64,000 bases of DNA from Zhihengliuella sp. ISTPL4 (GTDB lineage Bacteria; Actinomycetota; Actinomycetes; Actinomycetales; Microbacteriaceae): NCBI RefSeq assembly GCF_002848265.1, contig NZ_CP025422.1, positions 1,704,727 through 1,768,726 of the forward strand. Reading direction: 5' to 3'. Made by a program: the position numbers and the translations under genes. Of this stretch, positions 53,847 through 62,055 are shown piece by piece. How positions within the stretch are numbered: position 1 is the stretch's first letter; every line of letters starts with the position of its first letter. A model generated the notes under the pieces. It did no database searches. It was not told the DNA's origin and saw nothing but the letters and a program-made list of their open reading frames with translations.

Positions 53847-53884
53847 GGGGTCCGGGTGACGGCTTCGGCCGTCACCCGGACCCC
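53847..53884 (+). terminator. Strong fliC terminator with UUCG tetraloop
   Basis: A 17-bp perfect stem (53847-53863 with 53868-53884) closed by the very stable UUCG loop. Lies 28 bases after the fliC stop and 24 bases before fliD, so it probably attenuates read-through into fliD and so on, giving excess flagellin mRNA. Confidence 0.85.
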
Positions 53885-53907
53885 GCCGCACACAGAAGGG
53901 AAGCCGC

Positions 53908-55296
53908 ATGTCGCTCTCGCTCGACGGCCTCGTGTCGGGGCTCAAGACCACCGAGGTCATCAAGGCGCTCATGGACGTGCACGCCATCCCCCGCACGCTG
54001 CTCAAGGCCAAGATCGACGACAAGAACGTCGTCATGACGCAGCTGCGGACCCTCAACACGGCCGTGCAGAACCTCGCCGCCGCCGCCGAGAAGGCCGCAG
54101 CGCCCGGCGGTCTGGACCGCTTCACCGGCACCTCGTCGTCGGAGTCGGTGAAGGTCGCCGTGCGCACCGGTGCCGCCCCCGTGTCGACCGACGTTGTCGT
54201 CGACCGCGTCGCTCAGGCGCACACCGTCGTCTCCGCCGCCGCGTCCCGCTGGCCCGCGGACCCGCCCGTGCTGACGCTCGAGGACGCCACGGGGAAGCGC
54301 GTGCAGGTGCAGGCCGACTCGACGTCCATGCAGGACATCGCCCAGGCCATCAACGACGCCGACACCGGCGTCCTCGCCACCGCCGTCCCCGCCGGCAAGG
54401 ATGCCGACGGCACCCCCGTCTACCGCCTGCAACTCCGGGCCGAAGAGCCCGGCGAGGCGGGACGCTTCCGCGTCTATGCCGGCGACCTCGCCGCCGTGAC
54501 CGCCGGCACCGCCACGGACGTGTCCGCGGAGCCCGGGGCCGCCGTGATCGCCACGGGCACCGATGCGCAGCTGCGCCTCTGGGCCGGCACCGCCGCCGAA
54601 CAGGTCATCACGTCGTCCGGCAACACCTTCACGGATCTCTTCGAGGGCGTCGACGTCACGGTCTCCACCGTCTCGACGACTCCCGTCACGGTCACGGTGG
54701 CCGTCGACAGCGAGGCCAGGACCAAGGCCTCCGGCGAGTTCATCGCCCTCGTCACCGACATCTTCACCCGCATCGACAACGGCTCGAAGGCCACGGTCGC
54801 CGCGGGACAGGGCGAGAAGACGACGCTCGGCGTCTTCACCGGCGACAGCACCATCCGCGGCCTGCGGGCCGCCCTCGCCGACGCCGTCCAGCACCCGGTG
54901 GACGGGGTCTCACCCTCCACGATCGGCATCTCGACCGACATGTACGGCAAGCTCACCTTCGACGAGGAGAAGTTCTCCGAGGCGCTGGCGAAGGACCCCG
55001 CGGCCGTCGGCGCCCTCTTCTCCGCGGTCGCGGCTCGCGTGGAGCAGACGGCCACGTCGTACTCGGACAAGTACGACGGGCTGCTCACCTCGCGGATCAC
55101 CGGCCAGGAGAGCGAGGTCAAGAGCCTCGGCGAGCAGATGGATCGCTGGGACGTGCGGCTCGCGCAGCGCAAGGCCTCGCTGGAGCGCACCTATGCCCGC
55201 CTCGAGGTGATGCTGTCGCAGATGCAGTCGCAATCCTCGTACCTGGCCTCGCAGATCAACGCTTTGCCGAGCAGTCGTTCCGGGTCGGACTCGTGA
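53908..55296 (+). CDS. fliD: Filament cap protein FliD (HAP2)
   Basis: A 462-residue cap protein required for flagellin assembly at the filament tip. N-terminal FliD_N: SLDGLVSGLKTTEVIKALMDVHAIPRT; middle domain with STSMQDIAQAINDADTGV; C-terminal helix LRYARLEVMLSQMQSQSSYLASQINAL-like segment. Start ATG 53908 after AAGGGAAG. The fliS GTG overlaps its stop (GTGA). Confidence 0.94.
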   Translation: MSLSLDGLVSGLKTTEVIKALMDVHAIPRTLLKAKIDDKNVVMTQLRTLNTAVQNLAAAAEKAAAPGGLDRFTGTSSSESVKVAVRTGAAPVSTDVVVDRVAQAHTVVSAAASRWPADPPVLTLEDATGKRVQVQADSTSMQDIAQAINDADTGVLATAVPAGKDADGTPVYRLQLRAEEPGEAGRFRVYAGDLAAVTAGTATDVSAEPGAAVIATGTDAQLRLWAGTAAEQVITSSGNTFTDLFEGVDVTVSTVSTTPVTVTVAVDSEARTKASGEFIALVTDIFTRIDNGSKATVAAGQGEKTTLGVFTGDSTIRGLRAALADAVQHPVDGVSPSTIGISTDMYGKLTFDEEKFSEALAKDPAAVGALFSAVAARVEQTATSYSDKYDGLLTSRITGQESEVKSLGEQMDRWDVRLAQRKASLERTYARLEVMLSQMQSQSSYLASQINALPSSRSGSDS

Positions 55297-55685
55297 GCAT
55301 GAACGCCGCCCTGCGCGCCCAGCAGCGATACCGCGAGGACGCCATCCTTTCCGCCCCTCCGGAGCGCCTGGTCACGATGCTCTACGACCGGCTCCTGCTC
55401 GACATCGAGCGCGCCGAGACGGCGCAGCGGGCGGCCGACTGGGCGGAGGCCAACACCCAGCTCCAGCACGCGCAGGCGATCGTGGCCGAGCTGTCATCGT
55501 CCCTCAGCGACGAATGGGGCGGCAGCGCCGGGCTGCGCTCGCTGTACGTCTTCCTGTCCCAGACGCTGATCGGCGCCAACATCGGCCGCGACCCGGAGCG
55601 CACGCAGGCCTGCCGCGAGCTCGTCGTGCCGCTGCGCGACGCCTGGCATGCCGCCGCCCTGGCCATCGCGGAGGGCCGCGCGTGA
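55293..55685 (+). CDS. fliS: Flagellin export chaperone FliS
   Basis: A 130-residue helical-bundle chaperone that binds flagellin C-termini. The motif RYREDAILSAPPERLVTMLYDRLLLDIERAE and ELSSSLSDEWGGSAGLRSLYVFLSQTLIGANIGRDP are typical FliS. GTG at 55293 (overlapping fliD by GTGA) or ATG 55299. Followed by a four-base overlap with the next small gene. Confidence 0.92.
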   Translation: MSMNAALRAQQRYREDAILSAPPERLVTMLYDRLLLDIERAETAQRAADWAEANTQLQHAQAIVAELSSSLSDEWGGSAGLRSLYVFLSQTLIGANIGRDPERTQACRELVVPLRDAWHAAALAIAEGRA

Positions 55686-55978
55686 CGGACGAGGACTGGG
55701 CCGCGCTGCTCGACCGGCTCGAAGCCGACGCCGACCGCATCCTCGCCGCGCCGGCCGGAGCGGTCGAGGTGCACGACATCATTCCGTGGGCACCGCCATC
55801 CTCCCCGCTCCCCCCGCACCTGGCCGACCGCGCCCGCGCGGTGATCGCCCGGCAGCACGCCGCCATGGAGCGCGGCCGGGCCGAGCTCGAAGGGCTGCGG
55901 CAGCACCTAGGTGCCGTCCGGCGGGTGCCGGCGCCCCGCTCTCCGGACGCGCCCGCCTACCTCGACGTGGACGGGTGA
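55682..55978 (+). CDS. Small unknown protein in the fliT position
   Basis: A 98-residue, mostly helical protein. The N-terminal helix has DEDWAALLDRLEADADRIL and the second helix RARAVIARQHAAMERGRAELEGLRQHL. GTG at 55682 overlaps the fliS stop. The place between fliS and flgB is where FliT (chaperone of FliD) sits in enterics, and the length and helix pattern fit a FliT-like chaperone, but no family motif was recognised. Ends 11 bases before the flgB promoter. Confidence 0.75.
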   Translation: MTDEDWAALLDRLEADADRILAAPAGAVEVHDIIPWAPPSSPLPPHLADRARAVIARQHAAMERGRAELEGLRQHLGAVRRVPAPRSPDAPAYLDVDG

Positions 55979-55988
55979 GCGACCCTCC

Positions 55989-56015
55989 TAACGAAACCGC
56001 ACGGACGGCCGACAG
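55989..56015 (+). promoter_or_regulatory. Sigma-28-like promoter of the flgB basal-body operon
   Basis: TAACGAAA (55989-55996), 11-base spacer, GCCGACAG (56008-56015). One base differs from GCCGATAG. About 70 bases upstream of the flgB GTG. Confidence 0.78.
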
Positions 56016-56090
56016 TCTCCCGAGAGCACGGATGGCTCGCAAGACTCGGCCAGGGAACGGCCACTTCGCCCACACACGGGGAGCCGGTTC

Positions 56091-56432
56091 GTGTTCGACT
56101 CTGTGACCATCACCGCACTGACGAGTGCGTTGAACGGCCTCTCGCTGCGCCAGCGAGCCATCGCCGACAACATCGCCAACATCAACACCCCCGACTACCA
56201 CGCCAAGCGCGTGCAGTTCGAGGCCGCGCTCGCCGACTCGATCGCCGCCGGCGACGGGGACGTGTCCGCCACGGTCGGGACATCGCTCGAGCCGACGCGC
56301 CTGAACGGCAACAACGTGAACCTCGACACCGAGACCCTGTCCAGCATCGACACGATGCTGCGCTACCAGTTCGCGACGCAGGCCGTGAACGGGTCGTTCT
56401 CCTCGATGCGCACCGCGATGAGGACGTCATGA
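56091..56432 (+). CDS. flgB: Flagellar basal-body rod protein FlgB
   Basis: A 113-residue proximal rod protein. The rod motif ALNGLSLRQRAIADNIANINTPDYHAKR is diagnostic; the C-terminal D0 helix is DTMLRYQFATQAVNGSFSSMRTAM. Start GTG 56091. ATGA overlap with flgC. Confidence 0.94.
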   Translation: MFDSVTITALTSALNGLSLRQRAIADNIANINTPDYHAKRVQFEAALADSIAAGDGDVSATVGTSLEPTRLNGNNVNLDTETLSSIDTMLRYQFATQAVNGSFSSMRTAMRTS

Positions 56433-56824
56433 CCTTCGACGCCATCGGGATCGCCGGCACGGGGCTGACCGTGCACCGGAAGTGGCTCGACGCCATCAGC
56501 GACAACATCGCCAACATCAACACGGCGACGTCGACCGACGGCGCGGCCTTCCGGGCGCGGTACATCCTCGCCCAGACCAGCGACCAGTCCCCCGGCGTCT
56601 ACGTGGCCGGGACCGTCCAGGGCGACGCGGAGGGCCGGCTCGTGCACCAGCCCGACCACCCGCTCGCCGACGCCGACGGCTACGTGCGCTACCCCGACAT
56701 CGACCTGGGAGACCAGATGAGCCAGCTGATCCTCGCGCAGCGCGGATACCAGGCGAGCGCGGCGATCGTGGACCGCGCCCGCAACTCCTACGAGGCGGCG
56801 CTGCAGATCGGACGGAACGCGTGA
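56429..56824 (+). CDS. flgC: Flagellar basal-body rod protein FlgC
   Basis: A 131-residue rod protein. Rod motif GIAGTGLTVHRKWLDAISDNIANINT at the N-terminus; MSQLILAQRGYQASAAIVDRARNSYEAALQIGRNA is the FlgC C-terminal signature. Four-base overlaps with flgB and fliE. Confidence 0.94.
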   Translation: MTFDAIGIAGTGLTVHRKWLDAISDNIANINTATSTDGAAFRARYILAQTSDQSPGVYVAGTVQGDAEGRLVHQPDHPLADADGYVRYPDIDLGDQMSQLILAQRGYQASAAIVDRARNSYEAALQIGRNA

Positions 56825-57126
56825 GCGCCGTCGCCGGCATCGAGGCCGTCGCCTCGTCCCTCGGCATGACCACCTCGCCCGTGACGGGTGCGAAGACCGG
56901 CGACGACACCGCCTTCGCCGACAGCGTCACCGGAGCGATCGACGAACTGCGCTCGCTGCAGTCGGAGTCCGACACGCTGAAGGTCGCGGCCGTGACCGGC
57001 GACCTCGACGACATCCATGCCGCGATGATCGCCTCCTCGCGCGCCGCCGTCACCCTCGAACTCGTCGCCGCCGTCCGCAACAAGGGCGTCGACGCGTTCA
57101 ACGAGATCATGCGGATGCAGGCCTGA
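56821..57126 (+). CDS. fliE: Hook-basal body complex protein FliE
   Basis: A 101-residue adaptor between the MS ring and the rod. C-terminal helix ASSRAAVTLELVAAVRNKGVDAFNEIMRMQA is the FliE signature. GTG 56821 overlaps the flgC stop (GTGA). It shares one base with fliF (TGATG). Confidence 0.92.
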   Translation: MSAVAGIEAVASSLGMTTSPVTGAKTGDDTAFADSVTGAIDELRSLQSESDTLKVAAVTGDLDDIHAAMIASSRAAVTLELVAAVRNKGVDAFNEIMRMQA

Positions 57127-58748
57127 TGCCCCCGGCAGTGACCGGAGCGTTCCAGCGGATGCGGCGGGTGATCGCCGGATTCTCGCTCGCGCAGCGGACC
57201 ATCGCGATCATCGGTGTCGCCGTGCTCGCGCTCGGCATCATCGCCCTGTCCAGCTGGCTCACCCGCCCCACCTACACGCCGCTGTTCTCGGGGCTGAACG
57301 CCTCGGACGCGAACGCCGTCGTGGAGCAGCTCCGCTCGGCCTCCGTGCCCTACGAGCTCGCCGACGGCGGCGCCACCGTGCTCGTCCCCGAGAAGGACGT
57401 CTACGACCAGCGACTCGCCGCCGCGTCCGCCGGTCTGCCGAGCGCCGGATCGGCCGGGTACTCGCTGCTCGACGACATGGGCGTCACGACGAGCGAGTTC
57501 CAGCAGTCCGTCACCTACAAGCGCGCGATCGAAGGCGAGCTCGCCGCGACGATCTCCGCCATCGACGGCGTCTCCGCCGCCTCCGTCCAGCTCGCGATCC
57601 CGGAGGAGAGCGTCTTCGTATCGGAGACCGTCGACGCGACCGCCTCCGTCTTCGTGGAGACCGCCGGGAGCACGACGCTCGACCAGAAGCAGGTCGAAGC
57701 CATCGTGCACCTCACCTCGGCCGCCGTCAGCGGTATGAAGCCGGAGAACGTGGCCGTCGTCGACCAGACCGGGCGCACCCTGTCCACCGTCGGCGGGGGC
57801 GCCGCCGGCGGGCTCGACCAGCAGGCGAGCGACTACGAGGCCCGAGTGACCGCGAGCGTGCAGCAGATGCTCGACACGGTGGTCGGTCCCGGCAACGCCA
57901 CCGTGACCGTCGTGGCCGAGATCGATCGCTCGGTGAACGAGCGCGTCGAGGAGACCTACACCCCGGCCGAGGGCGCTCCCCCGCTCACGGAAGAGGTCCG
58001 CGAGCAGAACAGCAACGGTTCGACCTCCGAGGCCGGTGTGCTCGGCCCGGACAACATCGCCGTGCCGAACGGGAACGGCGACGGGACGTACACGAACACC
58101 GAGGAGACGCGCACCAACGCCGTCAACAAAGCCACGGAGAGCACGTCCACCCCCGCCGGAACCCTGCTGCGGCAGTCGGTATCGGTCGCCGTGGACGCCG
58201 GCGCGGGCGGTGACCTCAGCTCCGCACAGCTCAGCGACCTCGTGGCCACCGCGGCCGGCATCGACCGCACCCGCGGCGACGAACTGGCCGTCGAGCTCGT
58301 CGCGTTCAGCCAGACGGACGCCGAGGCCGCGCAGGCCGCACTGCAGGCCGCGAAGGAGGCCGAGGACGCCACCCGCCAGGCCGCGCTCCTCAACACCGTG
58401 ATCATCGCCGCGGCCATCGCCATCCCGCTCATCGCCGCGATCGCCGCCCTCATCGTGCGGGCACGGCGGAAGGCCGGTGGCGTGGAGGAGTTCGACCAGC
58501 TCTTCGGCGACCGCCCGGCCGAGCTGTCCGCCCTGTCCGCGGACGCGCCGACAGCGGTGCTGGAAGCACCCACCACTCCGCTCGCCTTCCTCGAGCCGGT
58601 GCCCGACCTCGATCCCGAGCCCGACCCCGAGCCGGCGCAGGTCAGCCTCGAGCGCCGCCGTGCCGAGATCGCCGCGCTCACGCGTCAGGACCCGCAGCGC
58701 ACGGCGGAGCTGCTGCGGACGCTCATCGACGACAGGTCACGGGCATGA
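57126..58748 (+). CDS. fliF: Flagellar MS-ring protein FliF
   Basis: A 540-residue membrane protein forming the MS ring and scaffold for export gate and C ring. An N-terminal helix (about 20-40), a YscJ-like domain (about 45-230; YTPLFSGLNASDANAVVEQL and YKRAIEGELAATISAIDGV), a FliF C-terminal domain, and a second helix (about 420-440, VIIAAAIAIPLIAAIAALIV). The last 30 residues (AALTRQDPQRTAELLRTLI) are the FliG-binding tail. Coupled to fliE by TGATG. Confidence 0.96.
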   Translation: MPPAVTGAFQRMRRVIAGFSLAQRTIAIIGVAVLALGIIALSSWLTRPTYTPLFSGLNASDANAVVEQLRSASVPYELADGGATVLVPEKDVYDQRLAAASAGLPSAGSAGYSLLDDMGVTTSEFQQSVTYKRAIEGELAATISAIDGVSAASVQLAIPEESVFVSETVDATASVFVETAGSTTLDQKQVEAIVHLTSAAVSGMKPENVAVVDQTGRTLSTVGGGAAGGLDQQASDYEARVTASVQQMLDTVVGPGNATVTVVAEIDRSVNERVEETYTPAEGAPPLTEEVREQNSNGSTSEAGVLGPDNIAVPNGNGDGTYTNTEETRTNAVNKATESTSTPAGTLLRQSVSVAVDAGAGGDLSSAQLSDLVATAAGIDRTRGDELAVELVAFSQTDAEAAQAALQAAKEAEDATRQAALLNTVIIAAAIAIPLIAAIAALIVRARRKAGGVEEFDQLFGDRPAELSALSADAPTAVLEAPTTPLAFLEPVPDLDPEPDPEPAQVSLERRRAEIAALTRQDPQRTAELLRTLIDDRSRA

Positions 58749-59749
58749 GCGGGCTGACGGACCGGCAGACGGCGGCGATCGTCCTGATGAACCTCGACCG
58801 CGCGCAGGCCGTCGAGGTCATGAAGCATCTCTCGGAGGCGGAGGCCGAAGCCGTCGCCGCCGAGATCATCGGGCTGCAGGACCTCGACGCGGAGACCACC
58901 GCGCAGGCGCTCGGCCAGTTCCATCGCATCGCCGCCGGGCACCTGCCACCGGCCCGTGGGGGTCGGGACATCGCCGCCGGACTGCTGGAAGCGTCCTTCG
59001 GCTCCGAGCGAGCTGCCGCTGTGCTCGGCAGGGTCGGTTCCACGTCGATGAGTGCGTCCTTCGACTTCCTCGCCTCCGCCGACGCCGCGCATCTCGCCAC
59101 CCTCCTCGACGGCGAGCTGCCGCAGACCGTCGCGCTCGTGCTCGCGCACCTTCCCGCCGATCAGGCCGCCGCCGTCCTGGCCGCCTTGCCCGACCCTGCC
59201 AGGACCGACGTCGCCCAGGCCATCGCCACGATGGGCACGGCTTCGCAAGAAGCCATCGCGATCGTCGCCGAGGCGCTCAAGGCGCGCACGGGAAGCCTCG
59301 CTTCGCGCGACAGCCCCGAGGTGCTCGGTGGCGTCGAACCGCTCGTGGAGATCATCGGCCGCTCCGGTGCGACGATCGAGAAGGCGCTGCTGTCCAGCAT
59401 CGAGGACCGCGACAGCGCTCTCGCCGAGGACATCCGGTCGCGCATGTTCACGTTCGCGGACATCGTCAAGCTCGACGACCGCGACACGCAGCGTGTCCTG
59501 CGGGGCATGGACATCCGATCGCTGGCGCTGGCCCTCAAGGGCGCGCAGCAGCCGATCGTCGACCTCATCCGCCGCAACGTGTCCGAGCGCAACCGCGAGA
59601 ACCTCGACGAGGAGGCTCGGACGCTGGGTCCAGTGCGCGTCTCCCAGGTCGAGGAGGCGCGGGCCGAGATCGTCCGCACGATCCGGGCGCTGGAAGCCGC
59701 GGGGGACATCACCGTGCAGCGCGCCGACGAGGACGAATATGTCTACTGA
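58745..59749 (+). CDS. fliG: Flagellar motor switch protein FliG
   Basis: A 334-residue C-ring protein converting ion flux to torque and binding the FliF C-terminus. N-terminal domain LTDRQTAAIVLMNLDRAQAVEVMKHLSEAE; middle domain with AIATMGTASQEAIAIVAEAL; C-terminal torque helix region RSRMFTFADIVKLDDRD and charged residues for stator interaction. Start overlaps fliF by ATGA. 11-base overlap with fliH. Confidence 0.95.
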   Translation: MSGLTDRQTAAIVLMNLDRAQAVEVMKHLSEAEAEAVAAEIIGLQDLDAETTAQALGQFHRIAAGHLPPARGGRDIAAGLLEASFGSERAAAVLGRVGSTSMSASFDFLASADAAHLATLLDGELPQTVALVLAHLPADQAAAVLAALPDPARTDVAQAIATMGTASQEAIAIVAEALKARTGSLASRDSPEVLGGVEPLVEIIGRSGATIEKALLSSIEDRDSALAEDIRSRMFTFADIVKLDDRDTQRVLRGMDIRSLALALKGAQQPIVDLIRRNVSERNRENLDEEARTLGPVRVSQVEEARAEIVRTIRALEAAGDITVQRADEDEYVY

Positions 59750-60347
59750 CGCCTTCGCCCCCACCGCTTTCCCCCGCCTCGGCGGCGACGACCACCGGGC
59801 CGAGCAGGAACGCGCCCGCCGCCGCGGGTACGCGGAGGGTCACGCCGCGGGCTTCCGGGCGGGGACGGCCGATGCCGACGCTGCCCGTCGTGCCGCCGAG
59901 GCCGAGGACGCGAAGCGGGAGCGCGCCCGCGCCGAGGAGGTCGCCGCGGCGGTCGCGGCCCTGCACGCCGCTGCGCGGTCGCTGACCGCCCGAGAGGCGG
60001 AGCTGGAAGCCGCGGCGACGACGCAGGTGCTCTCCCATGCGATCGACCTCGCGGAGCTCATCCTCGCCGCGGAGTTGAGCGAGGCGGGGACGGCGGCGGC
60101 CGCCGCGGCTCGCCGCGCCCTGAGCGCGACCACCGCGGACGCCGTGCGCAGCCTGCGGGTGCACCCGGATGACCTCCGCGTCCTCGCCGCGGAGACCGCG
60201 GACCGTCCCGCAGAGCTCGACCTGGTGGCCGACGGGACCCTCGCCCGCGGCGACGCCGTGGCCGTGCTCGCGCACGGCGTCATCGACGCCAGGGTCGCGG
60301 CGGCCTTCGACCGCGCACGCCGCGCACTCGCGGAGGGCACGTCGTGA
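59739..60347 (+). CDS. fliH: Flagellar export ATPase regulator FliH
   Basis: A 202-residue stator of the export ATPase. Its N-terminus has an A/R-rich coil including RRRGYAEGHAAGFRAGTADADAARR, which includes the GxxxG-type repeats typical of FliH, followed by an ATP-synthase-delta/E-like C-terminal domain (AEGTLARGDAVAVLAHGVIDARVAAAFDR-like). Start ATG 59739 inside the fliG end (11-base overlap). ATGA-type overlap with fliI. Confidence 0.85.
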   Translation: MSTDAFAPTAFPRLGGDDHRAEQERARRRGYAEGHAAGFRAGTADADAARRAAEAEDAKRERARAEEVAAAVAALHAAARSLTAREAELEAAATTQVLSHAIDLAELILAAELSEAGTAAAAAARRALSATTADAVRSLRVHPDDLRVLAAETADRPAELDLVADGTLARGDAVAVLAHGVIDARVAAAFDRARRALAEGTS

Positions 60348-61636
60348 GCGCCTGGACAGCTGTCCTCGAAGCGGCACGCCCGGAACGCGTCGGCGAGGTC
60401 GCGCAGGTGCGGGGCCTCAGCGTGCAGGTCCGCGGGCTCCCCGGCGCCGTGGGCGACGTCGTGAGCCTCGACGGCGTCCACGCCGAGGTCGTCGCGACCG
60501 GAGAGGACGGGCTGCGCTGCATGCCCCTCGCCCCGGTCGCCGGACTCACCGTCGGTGCCCCGGTGCACGGCCGGGGCGGTCCGGTGCGCGTACCCACCGG
60601 TCCAGCGCTGCTCGGCCGGGTGCTGGACGGGCTCGGGCGACCGATCGACGGCAAAGGCCCGCTCGCAGCACCGCACGTGAGCCTGGACCACGCGACCCCC
60701 TCCATCATGGAACGAGACCGGATCGCCACGCCGCTGCCCCTCGGCGTGAGGGCCCTCGACACCCTCGTCAGCGTCGGCCGTGGGCAGCGCGTCGGCCTCT
60801 TCGCGGGCTCGGGGGTGGGCAAGTCGTCCCTGCTGTCGATGATCGCCCGCGGCACTGAGGCCGAGGTCACCGTCATCGCCCTCGTCGGCGAGCGCGGTCG
60901 CGAGGTGCGTGAGTTCATCGAGGACGACCTCGGCCCGGAGGGACTCGCCCGGTCCGTCGTCATCGTCTCCACCTCGGACCAGCCGGCCATGGCCCGCATC
61001 CGTGCCGCCTTCACCGCCACCCGGATCGCCGAGGCCTTCCGCGACGACGGCACGCACGCGATCCTGATGATGGACTCGCTGACCCGGGTCGCCATGGCCC
61101 AGCGCGAGATCGGGCTCTCGGCGGGCGAGCCGCCGGCGACCCGCGGCTATCCGCCCTCCACGTTCTCGCTCCTCGCCGGGCTTCTGGAGCGCGCCGGCAC
61201 CGACCGCGGCGGTTCCATCACCGGCATCTACACCGTGCTCGTCGACGGCGACGACCACAACGAGCCCATCGCCGACACGGTCCGCTCCATCCTCGACGGC
61301 CATGTCGTGCTGGACCGCGCCCTCGCGCTCGCGGGGCATCATCCGGCGATCGACGTCCTCGGGTCGGTGTCCCGCGTGGCCGGCAAGATCACGAGTCCGG
61401 AGCGCCGCGCCCACGCGGCCACCCTCCGCGCCGTCCTCGCAGCGCGCCGCCGAGCGAACGACCTCATCGACATCGGTGCCTATCACGCCGGGGCGGACGC
61501 CCGCATCGACGCGGCGATCGCGCACGAGCGCGCCATCTCGGCCTTCCTCACGCAGCCCCTCGACGACACGAGCCCGATCGAGGACTCCTGGGCGCACCTG
61601 GAGAACCTCGTCTCCTCCTTCGAGGGGGTGTCATGA
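60344..61636 (+). CDS. fliI: Flagellum-specific export ATPase FliI
   Basis: A 430-residue F1-beta-like ATPase that energises unfolding of flagellar export substrates. Walker A AGSGVGKSSLLSM (about residue 162), catalytic VGERGREVREFIEDDL, Walker B ILMMDSLTRVAMAQREI and EPPATRGYPPSTFSLLAGLLERAG. Length normal. GTG/ATG start at 60344 overlaps fliH by four bases. Cytoplasmic, with FliH and FliJ. Confidence 0.96.
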   Translation: MSAWTAVLEAARPERVGEVAQVRGLSVQVRGLPGAVGDVVSLDGVHAEVVATGEDGLRCMPLAPVAGLTVGAPVHGRGGPVRVPTGPALLGRVLDGLGRPIDGKGPLAAPHVSLDHATPSIMERDRIATPLPLGVRALDTLVSVGRGQRVGLFAGSGVGKSSLLSMIARGTEAEVTVIALVGERGREVREFIEDDLGPEGLARSVVIVSTSDQPAMARIRAAFTATRIAEAFRDDGTHAILMMDSLTRVAMAQREIGLSAGEPPATRGYPPSTFSLLAGLLERAGTDRGGSITGIYTVLVDGDDHNEPIADTVRSILDGHVVLDRALALAGHHPAIDVLGSVSRVAGKITSPERRAHAATLRAVLAARRRANDLIDIGAYHAGADARIDAAIAHERAISAFLTQPLDDTSPIEDSWAHLENLVSSFEGVS

Positions 61637-62055
61637 GCAGGGGCTTCTCCCTCGCCGGTCTCCTGCGCGTGCGGGAGATCCAGGAGCGTGCCGCCGCGCA
61701 GCGCCTGTCCCGGGCCGTGATCGACGCCCAGCACACCGAGGCCAGGGACCGCGCGCTCCGAGCACACCTCGCTGCCACGGACGCCGAGGCGGTGGATGTC
61801 CGCGCCCTCGCGGCGCTCGCCGCGGCCCGGGTCTCCGGGCGTGCCCTGCTCGCCGACCTCACCGCGCTGTCGGGCCTCCAGGCGGAGAAGGTGGCGGAGG
61901 CGCGGACCGCGCACGCCGACGCCCGGCGCACGCTGCGCGGTCTCGAACGGCTCGCGGACAAGCACACGGACGCCGTGCGGACCGCCGAGCTACAGGCGGA
62001 GCAGGCGGAGCTGGACGAGATCGCCGTCCGGTCGCGGACGGAGGGATCGGCATGA
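61633..62055 (+). CDS. fliJ: Flagellar export protein FliJ
   Basis: A 140-residue coiled-coil protein, the central stalk of the export ATPase. It begins FSLAGLLRVREIQERAAAQRLSRAV and ends with a long Glu/Ala/Arg helix. Sequence identity is low within the family, so identity rests on length, helical nature and position between fliI and fliK. ATGA overlaps on both sides. Confidence 0.82.
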   Translation: MSRGFSLAGLLRVREIQERAAAQRLSRAVIDAQHTEARDRALRAHLAATDAEAVDVRALAALAAARVSGRALLADLTALSGLQAEKVAEARTAHADARRTLRGLERLADKHTDAVRTAELQAEQAELDEIAVRSRTEGSA

